DNA of 64,000 bases. It comes from Polytrichum commune. Lineage: Eukaryota > Streptophyta > Polytrichopsida > Polytrichales > Polytrichaceae. The notes below the pieces were generated by a model. That model did not search any database. It saw only the letters and a list, made by a program, of their open reading frames with translations, and was not told the DNA's origin. The stretch is from the NCBI GenBank assembly GCA_950295325.1, contig OX485807.1, positions 34,936,440 through 35,000,439 on the forward strand, given 5' to 3'. A program made the translations under genes and the position numbers. This document shows positions 25,528-39,300 of this stretch, piece after piece (the stretch's first letter is position 1; each line of letters opens with the position of its first letter).

Positions 25528-26956
25528 TCTTAAACAATATCCAATAAGGTATGTTGTCCCATTGCCAAGGGGGTGCCCTTTTGTCGAGCTCTAGGGAACA
25601 AATTGCAAAAATAGTGTCTTAGGGTTCCCAAAGTTCCCAATGTAGTGAACTAATGAGGGAGGGGAGTTGTTGGAGTTAGGTGGAGCCCACCTTCATAAAG
25701 GAAATTTAGAAGCACTTCCATGGGAGATGCAAGTACCAAAATTAAGAAGACAACCTCTCTAATTATGACAAGGCAAGCATGGTTTCAAAGGCAAGATGGT
25801 GCATTCTATTCCTTTCTTGTGATTGATTATTAGGGTGTCGGATTAAAGACACATGGTAAGGGTTATTAAAGCTAAGTTAGTGTGTAATTAGCTCATTGGG
25901 TGTTGGTCCCAAGACACATGATGAGTGTGTAAAGATAAACTTGATGATAATAAATAGAAAATATGGTGGGCGTTGTTCAATTCTTGAATAAGACCTTTTG
26001 AAACCTATCATAGCATACTCTAGTAGAATACTTTAGAAATTCACAATCAATTCCAAAGTGAAGAATTAGATTCAAAATTTTATTTGAGAACTTTTCATTC
26101 AGTTTCCCTAAGGTAGAGGGTGCTTGTTCCGCTACCCACCCTTAAACCACCACCTATGTGTGCATCCCAATTTCCAACCCAACAAGGCCTTAAAATGATC
26201 CATACATGACATAATGCCGGGGCTTGCCAAGTGTTGGTTGAGGGGAGCGTGTGTTGCAAGGTTCCATTTGTAGGAGAGCCACCGAAGGTTGATGTAGTGT
26301 TGGGAAGGCAACCAATGCCTAATGGCTTTAACCACATTTGGCATTGGCTTAGGTATTGGGATTAGGTGGTCTTAATCATGTTTTGCAAATGATGATGAGT
26401 TTGTATGAGCCCAAAATGGTTGCTCATATTTGTTTTATGATTAGAATTTACTTAGAATTGCATTTGAGTGCTATTGAAACAATCAAAAGTATAAAAAGAG
26501 TGAGGCTTGGTGTGGATTTATGTTTTAGGCCTTAAGCCATTTTGTGTGGTTAATTAGAAGCTTAGTGGCATTAGGAGTGTTTTCATTAAGTGAGTAGTGT
26601 TTGATGAAGCAAGGGGAAGGGCCTTGGATTTAAATGTTTGATTTAGAACATGTTTGTGTTGGTTTAGGGGGTGAGGGTTTAGTGGATAGGATAAGGTCCT
26701 ACTAAGTAGGAGAGGGTTAAGGAGCTTGTGGTCTTGGGTGCCCTCTCCTCCTCTCCTCCTCTCCTCTTCTCTCTTCTTTTTCTCTGTTGCTTTCTCTCTC
26801 TCTCCCCCTCTTCGCTAGGATTTTGAGCTCTTAGAGCTAGAAGAAAATGTGTGAATTAGGTAAGAAAATTAGTAGGGGATTTAGTGGAATTATTAGAATT
26901 AGGTAGGAGACGTAGGGGAATTAGTGGAATTGGGTAAGGGACTTAGTGGGATTACT
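25528..26956. other. gene-less stretch with CT-rich tract
   Basis: Minus-strand frames near 26095-26344 show no known domain. A strong polypyrimidine stretch at about 26738-26810 is followed by repeated 'attaggtaag..cttagtg' phrases leading into the minisatellite. It may be a leader or LTR remnant, but no retroelement domain is adjacent. Confidence 0.35.
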
Positions 26957-28000
26957 TAGGCCAGTTGCTGGATTGGCTTCGGCACTGGGCCAACACTTAG
27001 GAGTTGCTGTGGATTGGTTTCGGCACTGGGCAGTCACTTAGGCTAGCTGCTGGATTGGCTTCGGCACTGGGCCAACACTTAGGAGCTATTGTGGATTTGT
27101 TTCGGCACTGGGCAGTACTTAGGACCTGCTATGGATTTGTTTCGGCACTGGGCCAGCACTTAGGCCAGCTGCTGGATTGGCTTCGGCACTGGGCCAACAC
27201 TTAGGAGCTGCTGTGGATTGGTTTCGGCACTGGGCAGTCACTTAGGCCAGTTGGTGGATTGGTTTCGGATAGGGTTGTCTATCCCAACATCATGACGGTG
27301 TCGTGCCGTCATGACGTGTCGTGTCGTGACGGACCCCTCCGTCACGACACAATAGGGTCCACGTAGGGTCAACCTAGGGGGAAGCTAGTAGGGTGGGTAA
27401 AATACTTACCTTCTTGCCAAGGTGGCGTCCTATGTGGCAGAAAAGGCCGACGTGGACGTGGATATGCCTAGCGCCAGGTAAACCATTTTGCCATTCTGTT
27501 TATCATTCTGTTAAAATCAAAGTAGTAAAATATGACTAAGGAGGGTGTGGGGCGGACGGGGGTGGGGCGGACGGGGGTGGGGCGGACGGGCGCTAGTAAA
27601 TTTTTCCCCACTTTACCTCTACTTTGCTGACATGTCATCACACGTGGACATCTTACATCCTACGTGTCCGAAATGGGGTAATGTAATTACACACAGAATT
27701 CGGTAAAATTCAAGTCCGTCAGGATAAAGACAACATCCGGCATAATGTCATGACGGATACGTGTCGTGACGGCACGACATTATGCCGAGATTAGCCTCCG
27801 TCACGACACAATAGACAACCCTGGTTTCGGCACTGGGTAGTACTTAGGAGCTGCTGTGGATTTGTTTCAGCACTGGGCAGTCACTTAGGCCAACGGCTGG
27901 ATTGGCTTCGGCACTGGGCCAACACTTAGGAGCTACTGTGGATTTGTTTCGGCACTGGGCCAACACTTAGGAGCTGCTGTGGATTGGTTTCGGTACTAGC
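26957..28000 (+). repeat. 41-bp minisatellite, interrupted by an inserted element
   Basis: Monomers of about 41 bp (ACTTAGGAGCTGCTGTGG then ATTGGTTTCGGCACTGGGC and a short linker) are repeated roughly 13 times in 26957-27268 and 27823-28000, often alternating between two variants. The open frame at 27004-27204 only mirrors this periodicity and is not a gene. Confidence 0.85.
27269..27822. mobile_element. non-autonomous DNA element in the minisatellite (554 bp)
   Basis: The insertion splits a monomer. GGTTTCGG occurs directly before (27261-27268) and after (27823-27830), as an 8-bp target duplication. The ends contain AGGGTTGTCTAT and its inverse, with the left end offset by AT. Subterminal regions are packed with GTCATGACGG, CGTCACGACAC and related motifs in both orientations, typical of transposase-binding clusters. 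A 'gggtggggcggac' unit is repeated three times at about 27545-27592. The hAT assignment is an inference from the 8-bp duplication. Confidence 0.7.
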
Positions 28001-29693
28001 CGGCATTTAGTTGGTATTATGAAGGGAAGTGGTAGTGGCCCAATGTGGGTTAGTTAGTTATGAATAGCAATTGAGCTTAGCCTAAGTAATTAGAGGATGA
28101 GTAAGTAAAGTAAACCACGTCATGTTAGGTGGTGGTATTGAATATTCACTAGGTGTATGGTTTTTATGAGGGGATGTACTACGGGGTTGACATTAGAGAA
28201 GAGCATTTTTCAATGCTTGTACTTTTATTATGGAATAAATTGGTGTGCAAGATTTGATGGGAATTGTAATGGATTCTCACGAATGCGGCAAGATGGAGTT
28301 ATAGAAACACGAATGTGATATCCATTCCCTCACCCGGACTAGGACGCTTAAGGGTGGGTGGTTTGGCCTCATAGTTTGTGTGTTGGATTAGTAGTCTAAT
28401 CCTAGGTTGGTCTGCCACATTAGCTTGTCGCTTCATGACTTATGCGGATCGGGGTGTGGAGCAATGCCATGGACCTATTTGGCATGTATTGATAGACGTT
28501 TTTAGATCCTCCTACAATTTGAAGTTTGTTGTTATTTGAAGGTCATTTGAAGGTGGTTTTTGCAGTTTGATGGTATTTGAGAGAGGCCAACTATTAAATC
28601 TTGCATGCTCTTCTTAGATGATGCAACTAAATAAACTTTTAAAAGGCTAATTATTTCAAATAAATATGAAATCAATAAATGTTGACGTATCAATGAAATA
28701 GTTGCTCAAAAAGCCTACATATACAATTTACACCTAATAATATATATATTTATTATGTAATGTTACAAGAATGTCAATCAAAAGGATGGATTGCACATAA
28801 ACAATATTAAAAAATTTCATGTAGTGTTTTGCAAGTATGATTTCCAAACATGTCTAACCAATGAAAACTTGTTACTAAACTAATCACAATCAATATGACA
28901 GATGTTTTAATATTAATGAAATATTTGTCCAAAAATATTACAATTTACATCCGATTGCATGCTAATTGTGTAGCAATTATGGAATGATACAAGAATGCCA
29001 ATCAAGAGCGTGGATTGTACATAAAAATATAAAAATATGGATGTAATATTGTGCTAGATTGAGATACAAACATGTTTACTAAATGAGCAATTTGTCACTA
29101 AACTAATTGCAATCAACATATAATTTATCTAATGCCCGAAATATAAATGAGTATTATTTGAAATCATAATGCAATTGATATATTAGTTTGATAATGTTGT
29201 CTCTATATGGAGGTGTGTTTGAACATTTGTGACGTGATATAAGCACATTTCAAACATATTGCTTTTCCGTTGCTAAACTAATATAAAAGTGGTCATGTGA
29301 TGTACAACGCTAACCCTGTTAGCAACTTCTTCTAAACATAGCCACATGAATTATGACTGCCACTTTTGCTCACGGTGTGTAAACACCATAATAATGTATT
29401 TTAACAATACTTGCAACAAGTTTACAATGGTTTTGAGAATTTTCACAAGAATGTGGGAGTTTCTAACAACCCAAAAACCGTTGCAAAATTGTTGCAAGTG
29501 TGTTACAACTATGTTGTAATCTAGGGCCCTAGATACAAGTGTTTTATGCTTGTCTTTGCTCTTTCTGTTTGAGCATCACTTTGTTCCTCTAAGTAACTCA
29601 CATAACCCTCCCAAGATTCCATCATATCTAGTTGATCCCCTTTGAACTTTGTAGGTACTGTAGAGAGCGTTGCTTCAAATTTGGTGTGTTCAC
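28001..29693. other. AT-rich gene-less stretch with a diverged tandem duplication
   Basis: About 28680-28910 and 28910-29140 are two diverged copies (shared 'acaagaatg(t/c)caatcaa', 'ggattg(c/t)acataaa', 'actaaactaat(c/t)'). A short match ('actaggacgcttaagggtgg') near 28336 recurs inverted near 60950 beside the integrase fragment. No coding region. Confidence 0.45.
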
Positions 29694-29696
29694 TTA

Positions 29697-30295
29697 GGGG
29701 CTATTTACATCATGGATCATGAAGTTGTCCCTTGCTCCTCTAAAATATGTGATTGGCTTTTCAACTCGTCCCATGACCACTTCAGTTTATATCAAGAACA
29801 ATAAAATAAAATAAAATCTAAGAGTGACCATGAAACTTGAGGTCCCCAGAAGATCTAATTTCAGGCTTATTGTATCCACTGTCATGGTCCAACGGGTTTG
29901 CAATGGGAGAGGCAAAAGAGGTTCTCTCGCTGCAAATGTAAGGGGATCATGGTAGTGAAAAGATGTTTTAATATTTTTATTTTAAAAACATGTTTGCCAA
30001 ACGTATTTCATTGTTACGAGAAAAGAAGGGTTGAAGAAGGGGAGAAGGTCAAACATGAAGAAAATCCCCAAAATTGCCCTTATTGAACATGTATTAAAAA
30101 AAACCAGCACATCCATTTTTTGGTGCATGGTTACTTCTCTCGGTCCATGTTCGGTTTACACTTGTCAGGGGCCCAAAAGATTTAAGAATGCATTTTGTAA
30201 GAATTGGATCATGGAAGTGTTACCATGAAGTGTGACCATGGAAAAATGCCCTCTGACATGGGACACCTTCATCAACAACAGATGCAAACAACCCC
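29697..30295. mobile_element. Tourist/Harbinger-like MITE, inverted copy (599 bp, TTA TSD)
   Basis: Relative of 7589-8158 in the opposite orientation (shared 'ccaacgggtttgcaa' and 'atcatgaagttg'). Ends GGGGCTATTTACATCATGG and, inward from the right, GGGGTTGTTTGCATCTG; TTA at 29694-29696 and 30296-30298. The small + frames inside are not coding. Confidence 0.7.
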
Positions 30296-30298
30296 TTA

Positions 30299-31616
30299 CA
30301 TGCATTGCCCTTACATAGACCCTTACTTAATGAAGATCCCAATGCGACCCAAGAACACATTATTTGGATTGCATATGCAAAAGTTATCAAGGTTTAAAGC
30401 TACTTCTTACGATGCATTAGGTTAGGCAATTTTTTCACATAAGTGTCAAGTTATACCTCAAGATTGTGCATTCAATATATATCGCAAGATTGTTCACAAG
30501 ATCGAGCATCCAATCACATATGAGCACGGCACTTTGTTATATCTAAGCATTCTATCACCTATGGTGCTTGGGTTATGTCAACCTTCCACAAACGGTGTCG
30601 GAAGGGCCCGGCAACATTAAGGGAAGTGGGTTGGCAACCTTAGAGAATGGGTTCGGAAATCTGAGCAAGGTCAAATTAAAAACCTTCACGTAGTCATGGA
30701 GAATTTCAATCATGGAGAAGTTCAATCATTCATGATAACCTTTCATTACAAAAATAATAGGACGCAAGATAAACCAAACTTTGTTTCAGTAATTGGCATG
30801 TGGATGAACTAGCAATAAGTTGAAATGACAATACTTGTAAACTTATTTATGAGAAGTGTCAATAAATGTTTCTACCAAGGTGACATAAAACACCATATAA
30901 CATCAAATACAATATTTAGTGTAGTAAACTTGAGCACCATTGGGTCATTCATACCAGAAAATGAGCCCGACTTAGTCCATTACTTGTTGGTCCCACACTT
31001 GCTAACCATGGAACTCAGTCTCGCAAATGCCATGACAAAGTCCACACTTGGGACTTAGCCTAGGAAGTTGCGGCCATTGAAGCATGAGCTCTAGACAAGC
31101 TATAATGTAGATGGGTCTTAAGTGGCTTGTTTTCTTGATCGGACCTCTAGATTTGATTGGTATGTGGTTCGGTGATGATCAAAGAGCAAACGTTATAAAG
31201 ACACATGTTTGAAAGAGATTGGATTACGTCTTCAAATATGAATAACTACTCTACACTCAATAGTGAACACAATTGGGAGAACCTGTTGTATGTATCCAAT
31301 TAAGAAATCAACAAACACGCCATTCTGATAAGCATAACTAAATCAGGGGAGGTCCGAGTTTCAAATTTGATTTTTGCAAATATTGCATCGCAAATGTGCT
31401 AATGCCACACGAGTTTTGTTGTGTAAATCTAATTGGTAGAAGGTGGAGGACATGAACCAAATAACACCCACATACCTTACAATATTATACTCCTTCTTCT
31501 CCTTAGTGTGCGTACTCACATAATGTGCCATCTAATTAGGGTGGGTTGGTCTACTTTGATTGAAGAAGTTTAGTGAAATAAGTGGTCTCTTGAAAGACTT
31601 GTTGTCTACGTGTGTC
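30299..31616. repeat. gene-less stretch with an inverted dispersed repeat
   Basis: About 31145-31450 is the inverse of the dispersed repeat at 9640-9930, including its flanking 'gatttacacaacaaaa' part. The frame at 30825-31058 (+) has no recognisable domain. Confidence 0.5.
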
Positions 31617-32512
31617 GTTTGGTCCAACTTCCATGGTCCGATTTCTTAGAAGATCAATTTACATAGCCTTTAGGCCCCTCACTAGGTGTAAACGAAATGT
31701 GGACCAAGAGGAATGACCATGCACCAAAAAGTGAATGTGCTGATTTTTGTAACATATGCCCAAAAAGGGTAGTTTTGGAAAAAGTGCAAGTTTGATCATT
31801 CTCTTGTCTTCTCTTGGGCTTCACTTGTATTCACTTCATGTTAAATGTGTCGAAGATGTGGGTTGCAAATCTTCTCACAACAACTTTTACAAAAAAATTG
31901 AGCTATTTAATTTGTACATGTTCAATGTAATTTACATGTGACATGTAGCTTGTGTTGTACATTGAGCATTATTTGCAACCCGCTTCACCATGTGTACTCG
32001 AATTCTTGAGTTCTAGATGTCCCACGTTGTTTGGTGAAACATGTTGTTTGGTGGGAGCCAATTTAAGGGGTAGGGTAGGGAAGAAATGGTATGTCTCATG
32101 GGCTTTGATATGATGAAGGCACATAGAGGGCAAACTTGTTTCTCAAGATTCATTACAACATATAGATGTTGAAAAGTGTGCCTTGTGAGCCTTACCTAGT
32201 GGGAAGAATTGTATATAAAGCCCCCAAAAGAAAATTCATTAAAAATTCATTATAATAGCATTTCTCTGCCATGGGCCCTTGTTATTTTCTACCAAGGCAC
32301 CTCTTTTGCCGCTCTCACGGCAAAACCCGTTGGACCATGTCAATGGATTATGTAGGCCTTAAAATATGTCTTTTGGGAACCTCAACCTCCATGATCACTT
32401 TGACATTTTTTCCTTGGTGTAAAGTGAAGTGATCCTAGGACGAGTTCAACAGCCAATCAACGCTCTTACATGGCCTTGGGATGACTTCATGGTCTAGGGT
32501 GTAAACAACCCC
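31617..32512. mobile_element. MITE related to 7589-8158, left end missing, with extra sequence
   Basis: 31617-31800 and 32223-32512 align with the 7589-8158 element ('ggtccaacttccatggtc', 'aaaacccgttggacc', end 'gtgtaaacaacccc' plus TAA). About 400 bp near 31800-32220 has no counterpart there, so this is either a longer variant or a copy with a nested insertion. Confidence 0.6.
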
Positions 32513-32515
32513 TAA

Positions 32516-35500
32516 GTAATGTATTCTCCTTGTGCATTGGCCGAAAATGCCAAAGTGGATTTGATGTGCAAATGAGTTTTTTGGTTGGACTGGGGGGTGG
32601 GGGTGGGAGATAGATTGTATGTTGTTGTGGGGTGGGCCATGATAGATGGTTGATGCTGATTTGCAACATTTCTAGAAGGTGATTGCTACCAAACTGGAAG
32701 GTGGTGGCAGGAAAAGTTGTAAATTTCTTTGTGGGACAAAGGGAGCCCCCTTTACATTTTCTCTTCTGGATTGCGGTGAGTTGGACTATGATTGTGGACT
32801 TGCTGAATAAAGCTTTCTTATTGTACACCTTGCTAATGTGTTTTCTTGAGGGCATTGCTTTTTCTGGTACATGTTGTAAGCTCTTGCTAATCTAATAAAA
32901 ATCCCAATAAGACTGAGTATCATAAGACATATGTTTTTAAAGAGCTTGGATTACGTGTTCAAAATATGATAATTACTTTAAACTCAAAATACTAGTCAAC
33001 ATTTATTGGAGGACCTCAATGAATGTTTAAGGTACATGAAAATCTTCGCTTTGATAATATTCATACGAGCTCTAGAAAAGGTTGTTACGGCATTGATTTG
33101 GATATGTGAACCATGTCATACTTATCTCATGTTTCATATCCAAGGGGAAGTGGGCTTGTCGGGAAAAAGTAACCATTTATGACCCATTCACCTTAAGTAG
33201 GTGAACTGACATCATTAAACCCAAATTTTTAAAAGGTAGGGCACTTGGGTTTTGCTTAACCCTGCACTTGGTGACACTTCCTTCTCCGATACTGTCGGTT
33301 TCTCATAGAAAGCTACGGTGGATGTACCAATCTTGCTCCTTTTAGCTAATTTATGCAAGAACTTGAGCTATAGAGGAGTTCCAGTTTTGGATTCAAGAAA
33401 CTTGCCAGAATTGCTGACGAATTTCGACGAACTCAGCCCAGAATTCGGTCTGAAGCTGCACAACAATGAGGATTGATAATAATCCTGGTTGCAGATTGCC
33501 TTGAGCTTTCAATCAGCTTGACTTTGCAAATTGACAAGTTTGGGCATGTCGAGATACTTCCCAATCCTCAGCTTCTGCCATGTAGCATCATGTGTTATTT
33601 TGCATTTTTATTTTTTGTGCCTTGCCGCTGTCTCTCTAGGATTTCAGCAAATCTCTTGGTGAGTGTTGATGAGGAGGATGCTGTAGGAAGACGCCATAGC
33701 CAGCTGAAAAAGGATTTTGGCTGCAGGTGTTGTTTTCCACGTTTAATGGGACCTCTACGTCATTTCTGATACAAACTTCAGGGTTGCTGCTGTAAGGTAT
33801 GTATGTGGCCCTATTGTGGGCATTTCCAACTCAGTTCGGAAATCGCTTCATCCAGTTTGCAATTGCAATGAATCACGAAATTTGTCTTTTCAAGTTTCAG
33901 AATTGCAGGAGAGATGCAAAAGTTACTAGAGCCCAAAGTGAAGATTCTCTTACTCTTTGAAATGATCACATAGGCTCTCCCATTTGAGATGTTCACTGTT
34001 AGACCTACTCCACATACATGTTTGGCTGGAGGTTCGTCTGGGCGACTGTCTTAGCCAGTTAGCAATTGAAAATCACGAAGATTGCGATTTCAAGTTTCAC
34101 AATCGGAGTAGAGATGCAAAAGTTACAAGAGTCCAAACTAGAGATTGTCTTGCTCTTTAAATGATCACATAGACCCTCCCAATTCTGATGATGTTCACTA
34201 TGGAACCTAGAATGTTGTCCATATTTTGAGCATGTAGTCCATTCTCATCGTAAGACATGTATGTCTATTTCGTTTCGGTGTCCATTCATTCTACAAGCCT
34301 TGCCATATGCTACTCCAATATAGGCATCCCATTAAGAAAAATGACCACTTAAGTCCCACAGACCTTAATTTTATTGACAGTCTCGATACCTTAATTCAGG
34401 TCACGTGAATGCTCGAGAGCAACCTCAATTCCTCTCACCATAACCTAAAAGGCATATGAGATTCTGCTGAGGCTTGTATGGAAATTACGCTTCATGTTCA
34501 AGGTGAAGTTGTATTCTTGACAGATATGGGCCCATGTTCATGTCCATCTTTGGGTCAGATCCGGAATTGGCTCATCCGTTTAGCAATTGCATTGAATCAT
34601 GTAGATCGGCATGTCGAGTTTCCGGAATGGAGTTGAGATGCAAAAGTTATAGGAAGGGATCACATTTACCCTTCCAATTGTGTGTACCACTGAACATAGA
34701 ATGTGCTACAAAATTAAGTTGTTATATACCACTCAAATATAGGTGTCCAATTTAGAAGAGTACTCCCGTAAGACCCCCATCCTTTTAGATATGGTTGAAG
34801 AGGGAAGCGCAGATTTCAGTGTGCTCAAATCAAGCCTGAAATGCTGATAAAGTGTTGGGACAAAAGCTCAAGGACATTGAGCATCAGCACACAGTGAAGC
34901 ATCAGCAAAAATCGGATTGAAAATCAGACCTCTCCTGATTTAGTTATGGTCATTGGAAGGGCATGTTTGTTTGATTCCTTAATTGAATACATAGGTCCTT
35001 CCAATTGCGTTCACTATTGAGCGTGGAGTAGTTACTAAATTTAAAGACATAATCCAATCTCTTTCAAGTGTGTGTCTTTATGATGTTTGTTTCTTTGATC
35101 CTCACCTAACCACACACCAATCAAGTATAGGTTTCTGATTAAGAAAAGTGACCAAATACGACCCGCATAGCTTAGTACACGTGCTATACAACGATTTGCT
35201 CGAACCTTCAAGTTTCATGGCTTAAGATGTCGTGAAAATGGCTTCTTCCATTCATACGGTTGTGGATGCCCCCTGGTCAACCATTTGGCTATTGCCGCAT
35301 GTGATAAATGTGATGTTTTCTATTTCATTCTAGTTCTAGGTTGCTTTGAGCTGTTATGTAACACTATTAGCTTTAGATTAACTGTGTTTCTATATTCTTA
35401 TCTTTTGGTTTGGTGGTTACTGTAACGTCTTAGTAAGTGTATTCTGAGCCTCAATACTTCCAAGGATATCATCCTCTGGTCCCTGCTAACGTTCTGACAT

Positions 35501-35677
35501 CTTATCCTAAATAGTCAGAGACACCAATTGGGTTTTCTTGATAGCTCAAGAATATTTATTTGAAGTTGGATAGGCAGCTATAAATTCGACTGCAAACCTG
35601 AACATGATAAACATTTTCAACTGTAACCATGAGAAAGGCTTACAATTTCCTTCCTACATTAGAGTTATTCGTTAAGT
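32516..35677. other. gene-less stretch, several dispersed-repeat copies
   Basis: Two similar passages at about 33800-34020 and 34020-34240 (both with 'aga(g)atgcaaaagtta' and a 'gatcacatag' motif), plus the 34905-35130 copy, belong to the dispersed family. The + frame 33473-33769 ends in a Cys-rich stretch and might include an exon, but nothing in it is recognisable. No gene is supported. Confidence 0.4.
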
Positions 35678-35981
35678 CAACTATAGTTTTGGTTGGGAGT
35701 TGGTTGATTTGCATACCATACTTTCCATGTTTGGTAAGTTTTCTGTGCATGCTTGAAGCCGGTGTGGAGGTTTGGACAAAGAATTTTCTACATTGGTTTA
35801 GGGAGGGCCACACTCGTTTTGACATGCCAAGAGGTGCTAAAATGAGTTTGGCCCCCAATGAACCAGTATAGAAAGTTCTTTGTTTAAACCTTGGCACCCA
35901 CTCCAAGCGTGCACCAAAAACTTACTGAACATGGAAAGTATGGCATGCAAAACAACCAACTCCCGACCAAAACTCCAGTTG
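35678..35981. mobile_element. foldback element, two arms of about 150 bp (304 bp)
   Basis: 35678-35829 is the near-inverse of 35830-35981 almost without a loop. Left 'gttgggagttggttgatttgc' corresponds to right 'gcaaaacaaccaactcccgac' (read inverted), and so on across the arm. The arms differ by scattered changes. The interior is related to the intronic MITE at 21134-21302. Mirror-image frames on both strands here are artefacts. A transcript would form a long double-stranded hairpin. Confidence 0.8.
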
Positions 35982-36393
35982 AAATAAAGGATAACCATGT
36001 TCCCATATGTTGAACATTAACTTGAAGAGTTCCTTCAATGTCCCTCGTATTGCCTTCTTCCTGACCATAACATACTATGCAGACTGAAAACACACAGTAT
36101 GTAACTTTTTCTACTTCAGGATTACAGAGTAATATATTCCATCACTTAAAGTGCAGAGAGACCAGTACATATTTACTCAGTACATTATGCCAGCACCGCC
36201 ATAAATAACATTCCTGGTCCAGAAGGGTCAAGGCTACTATATTGGATTTAAGTGCAATTATCATGATTTCATCAGCAAAGACACTGAAACATGCAGACTG
36301 AAAACACACAAGATTGATATTATCAGCAAGACTGTGGGTTTCTTCCACTTTACTTCAGGAAAAGGTATTCTCGTCAAGTTTGTTCATACAAGC

Positions 36394-39300
36394 ATGGCAA
36401 AGCGTAAGTCTAATGTGGAGACAACCGGAAGGCTCGCTCAATTCCATGTGGATAACCTCGGGGTTCGCAGCTCTCGTACATCGGATCCTTTTAAAATCGG
36501 CCTCTGGAATTGGTATTGCTTTTTCTCACCTAGTGGCTACAGAGTTGTTTCCTCTACAGTTTAATGTCCTAAGATTTATGCTTATTATAAGCTTCTCAAT
36601 TAATCATCACAGTGGTGATGTCATGATATGAATCCAAGCTTGAAGGTAGCATGGGCGCCAGACAAAGACTAGTATTGTTCTTGTGTGTTTTCATTATAAT
36701 TTTTTCTTTTAACAGGCATCTTTGGAATCATTCATGTAGTATGCAGTCGGTAGCTGTCTCATCACTGTTCAGAGATCTAATGATTTATAAAACACAGGCT
36801 TAATATCTTTCAGTGCTACCTGAATACTTAGCGAATGATACACGCAATATTGAGTCAACACATAATTCAACCTTTTTAGATCTTGCAACTATAAAATATA
36901 GAAACAAAAGATGAAAATTGTAACCCTATGTTTTGATAGGCATTGATTCAATGTTGATGTGGTTTGATGTGGTTGAATCAATGTTGGTGATCTATGGATT
37001 TAGAGGTTCATGATGTATAGATCAAATTGTCCCTGATTGCGGGTCCACTAAGCAAAGTCAGAAAAAGTTTGTCAAACTTATTGAAGGCAACTGAAACATG
37101 TACTTGGATGTATTTAACAAGAGTGTCTGTTGTTAATCGGACATGGCTGTATGTGCATGCAGGCGTTTTCACATTATGATGGGGCAATCCCTAGATGTGT
37201 ATCTTTACCACGAGAGTTCCAAAGAGCTAGTTTTCACTGCTAGTTTTACTCTGCGCATGCTAGTCTGGGGGGTCAACTGTCAGCCTTTTACATGCTCAAG
37301 TGTGACTGGTACATGACCTTTCCCTTGTTTCTTGCACATCACAAACTTCCAAGTGTGAAGTTATCATGTAATATTTATATATAATTACACCTAGTGGTGT
37401 AAAACGTGATTATGTTACACATGAATCATAATAAATGAAATTATGATGATTGCGCACTTGACACAAAATTAAATGGTAATATAAGATGTTATTTCAATAC
37501 ATGAGTGTTTTAACATAATAATTTTGCCTCCGGAAATTTAACCATAATTTGGCCAGCTGATTTGCATCTCAACTTTTTGTGCCTTCGATTTGGTTTCGAG
37601 GTTTTGTGAGATACTCATGTATTTTGCTGTTGCGGTAGCGGTGGTGGTTGTGGGACAGTGAGTGACAAGTTGCTCCGAGCCAAGGACATGTCACCTTATG
37701 GTGGCGGGTGTTTTTACAGTGACATGTCTAACCATGACAATTTGGTTTGGTCTGTAAAATCTACAACGGATGCAAATTTTCTCCTTGAAGTCGAATTCCA
37801 CGACTTGAGATCAGTATCAGTGAATGTAAGTGTGCTCCACCTACCATTGCTTGTCATAGGTTGACTGAAAGAGTAAGTCCATGGACCTTTTACTACCCAC
37901 TTCATGAATTCTAATAATTACATCTGTCATTCTCCTTGCATATATGAAAGACTTTTAAGCACGAGCACAACTTATCATCCAACTTCACATTGATGCAATG
38001 ACATCAAACTAAAACATTGATCAATGCCTGTGAAACACAGTCTAGAGTTGTAGTTTAATTTTTCCTTTGTATATCTTCTTGTTGGACAACCGAATAGGCT
38101 GAATCATGAGCCAAATCAAGCAATGTTTAATGAATCATCAGCTAATTGTTCAATCAGCACTGAAATGATATTAAAATCTGAAGGATATGTATCAACGCTG
38201 ACTAAACATTAAATGTTGGTCACTTGCATTTTAAGACGTAGTCTATGCTTCCTTATGAGATCCTTAGGGCTCAAAAGCAAGAGCTTTCATTTTTTCAAAT
38301 TCATCCCCAATGCATCACTTCTTGTAGGACGATTCTTCACGTTGTAGGAGGCAATTTGCTCGGCCCTCCTGAATCTTTAGGGCCAACACTTGGGTTTGTG
38401 TCCTCATGCTCAACCCTGGAATTCCGGAAGGGCCCTTAGAGTGGCCCTTGTCACAACATGTAAGCTCCTTGTAGAAAATATGAACCACCTAAGATAATGG
38501 GATATTTTCAAGGGGCTATGAAGAGTATATTCAAGGTATATTCCTCATTTTGATGGATGTGCTTGAGATATACCTAGTGTATTTTCAAGATGCATTTGTA
38601 ATACCCCAAAATTCCAAATGCTTGCATGATTTCTACCTTATAATATCTAACTGGGTCCTTATCTTTTATTGCATCATGTTTCTAGGGGAACACTAGTTAC
38701 CCCTCTTGGCCCTTGTCTTAAGGTAGATGTGCCTAATTCGGTTACTTATCTTAATTGGAACACCTCGATTTGAGTGGTATGCGATTGGGTGTGGCTCCAA
38801 GAACAAATACGAAAAAGACATTCATTTTAAAGAGATCAAACTGCATGCACAAAATATGATCTTGAGTTAGGCTCAATAGTCAACATAATTGGGGAGACCT
38901 ATATGACCATGTAATGAGAACCATAGTCTTCACTTTGATAGTGAATAAGATATCCATACCATCTTCAAAAATGTTAAGGCAAGTGGCTACCGCTTCCATT
39001 TAGATTTGCTAACAATCTTCTACTAATCGCTTGTTTCATATCCTAAGAAAAGTGGGTTGGGCAGAAAAAGTACCCATACAAGACCCATCGGCCTTATTAC
39101 TAGTTCTGTGGCATGGCCCTTCAGTGGCACTTATGTTTTAACAGTTTCATTGTCGTTGTCGTTGTAAGGACGATAAGGTGCTCTCAATGTGGTCAAGTGA
39201 GGAACACATTCGATCGCAAGCGCAAGACAGGATCACAGGGTGCCTTAGTCGAATGCTCGACGAAGGACTACACACGGACGTGACGATTTTCCCATCAAGT

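Noticed and set aside
27004-27204. 66-codon periodic frame
   Set aside because: Pure translation of the 41-bp minisatellite.
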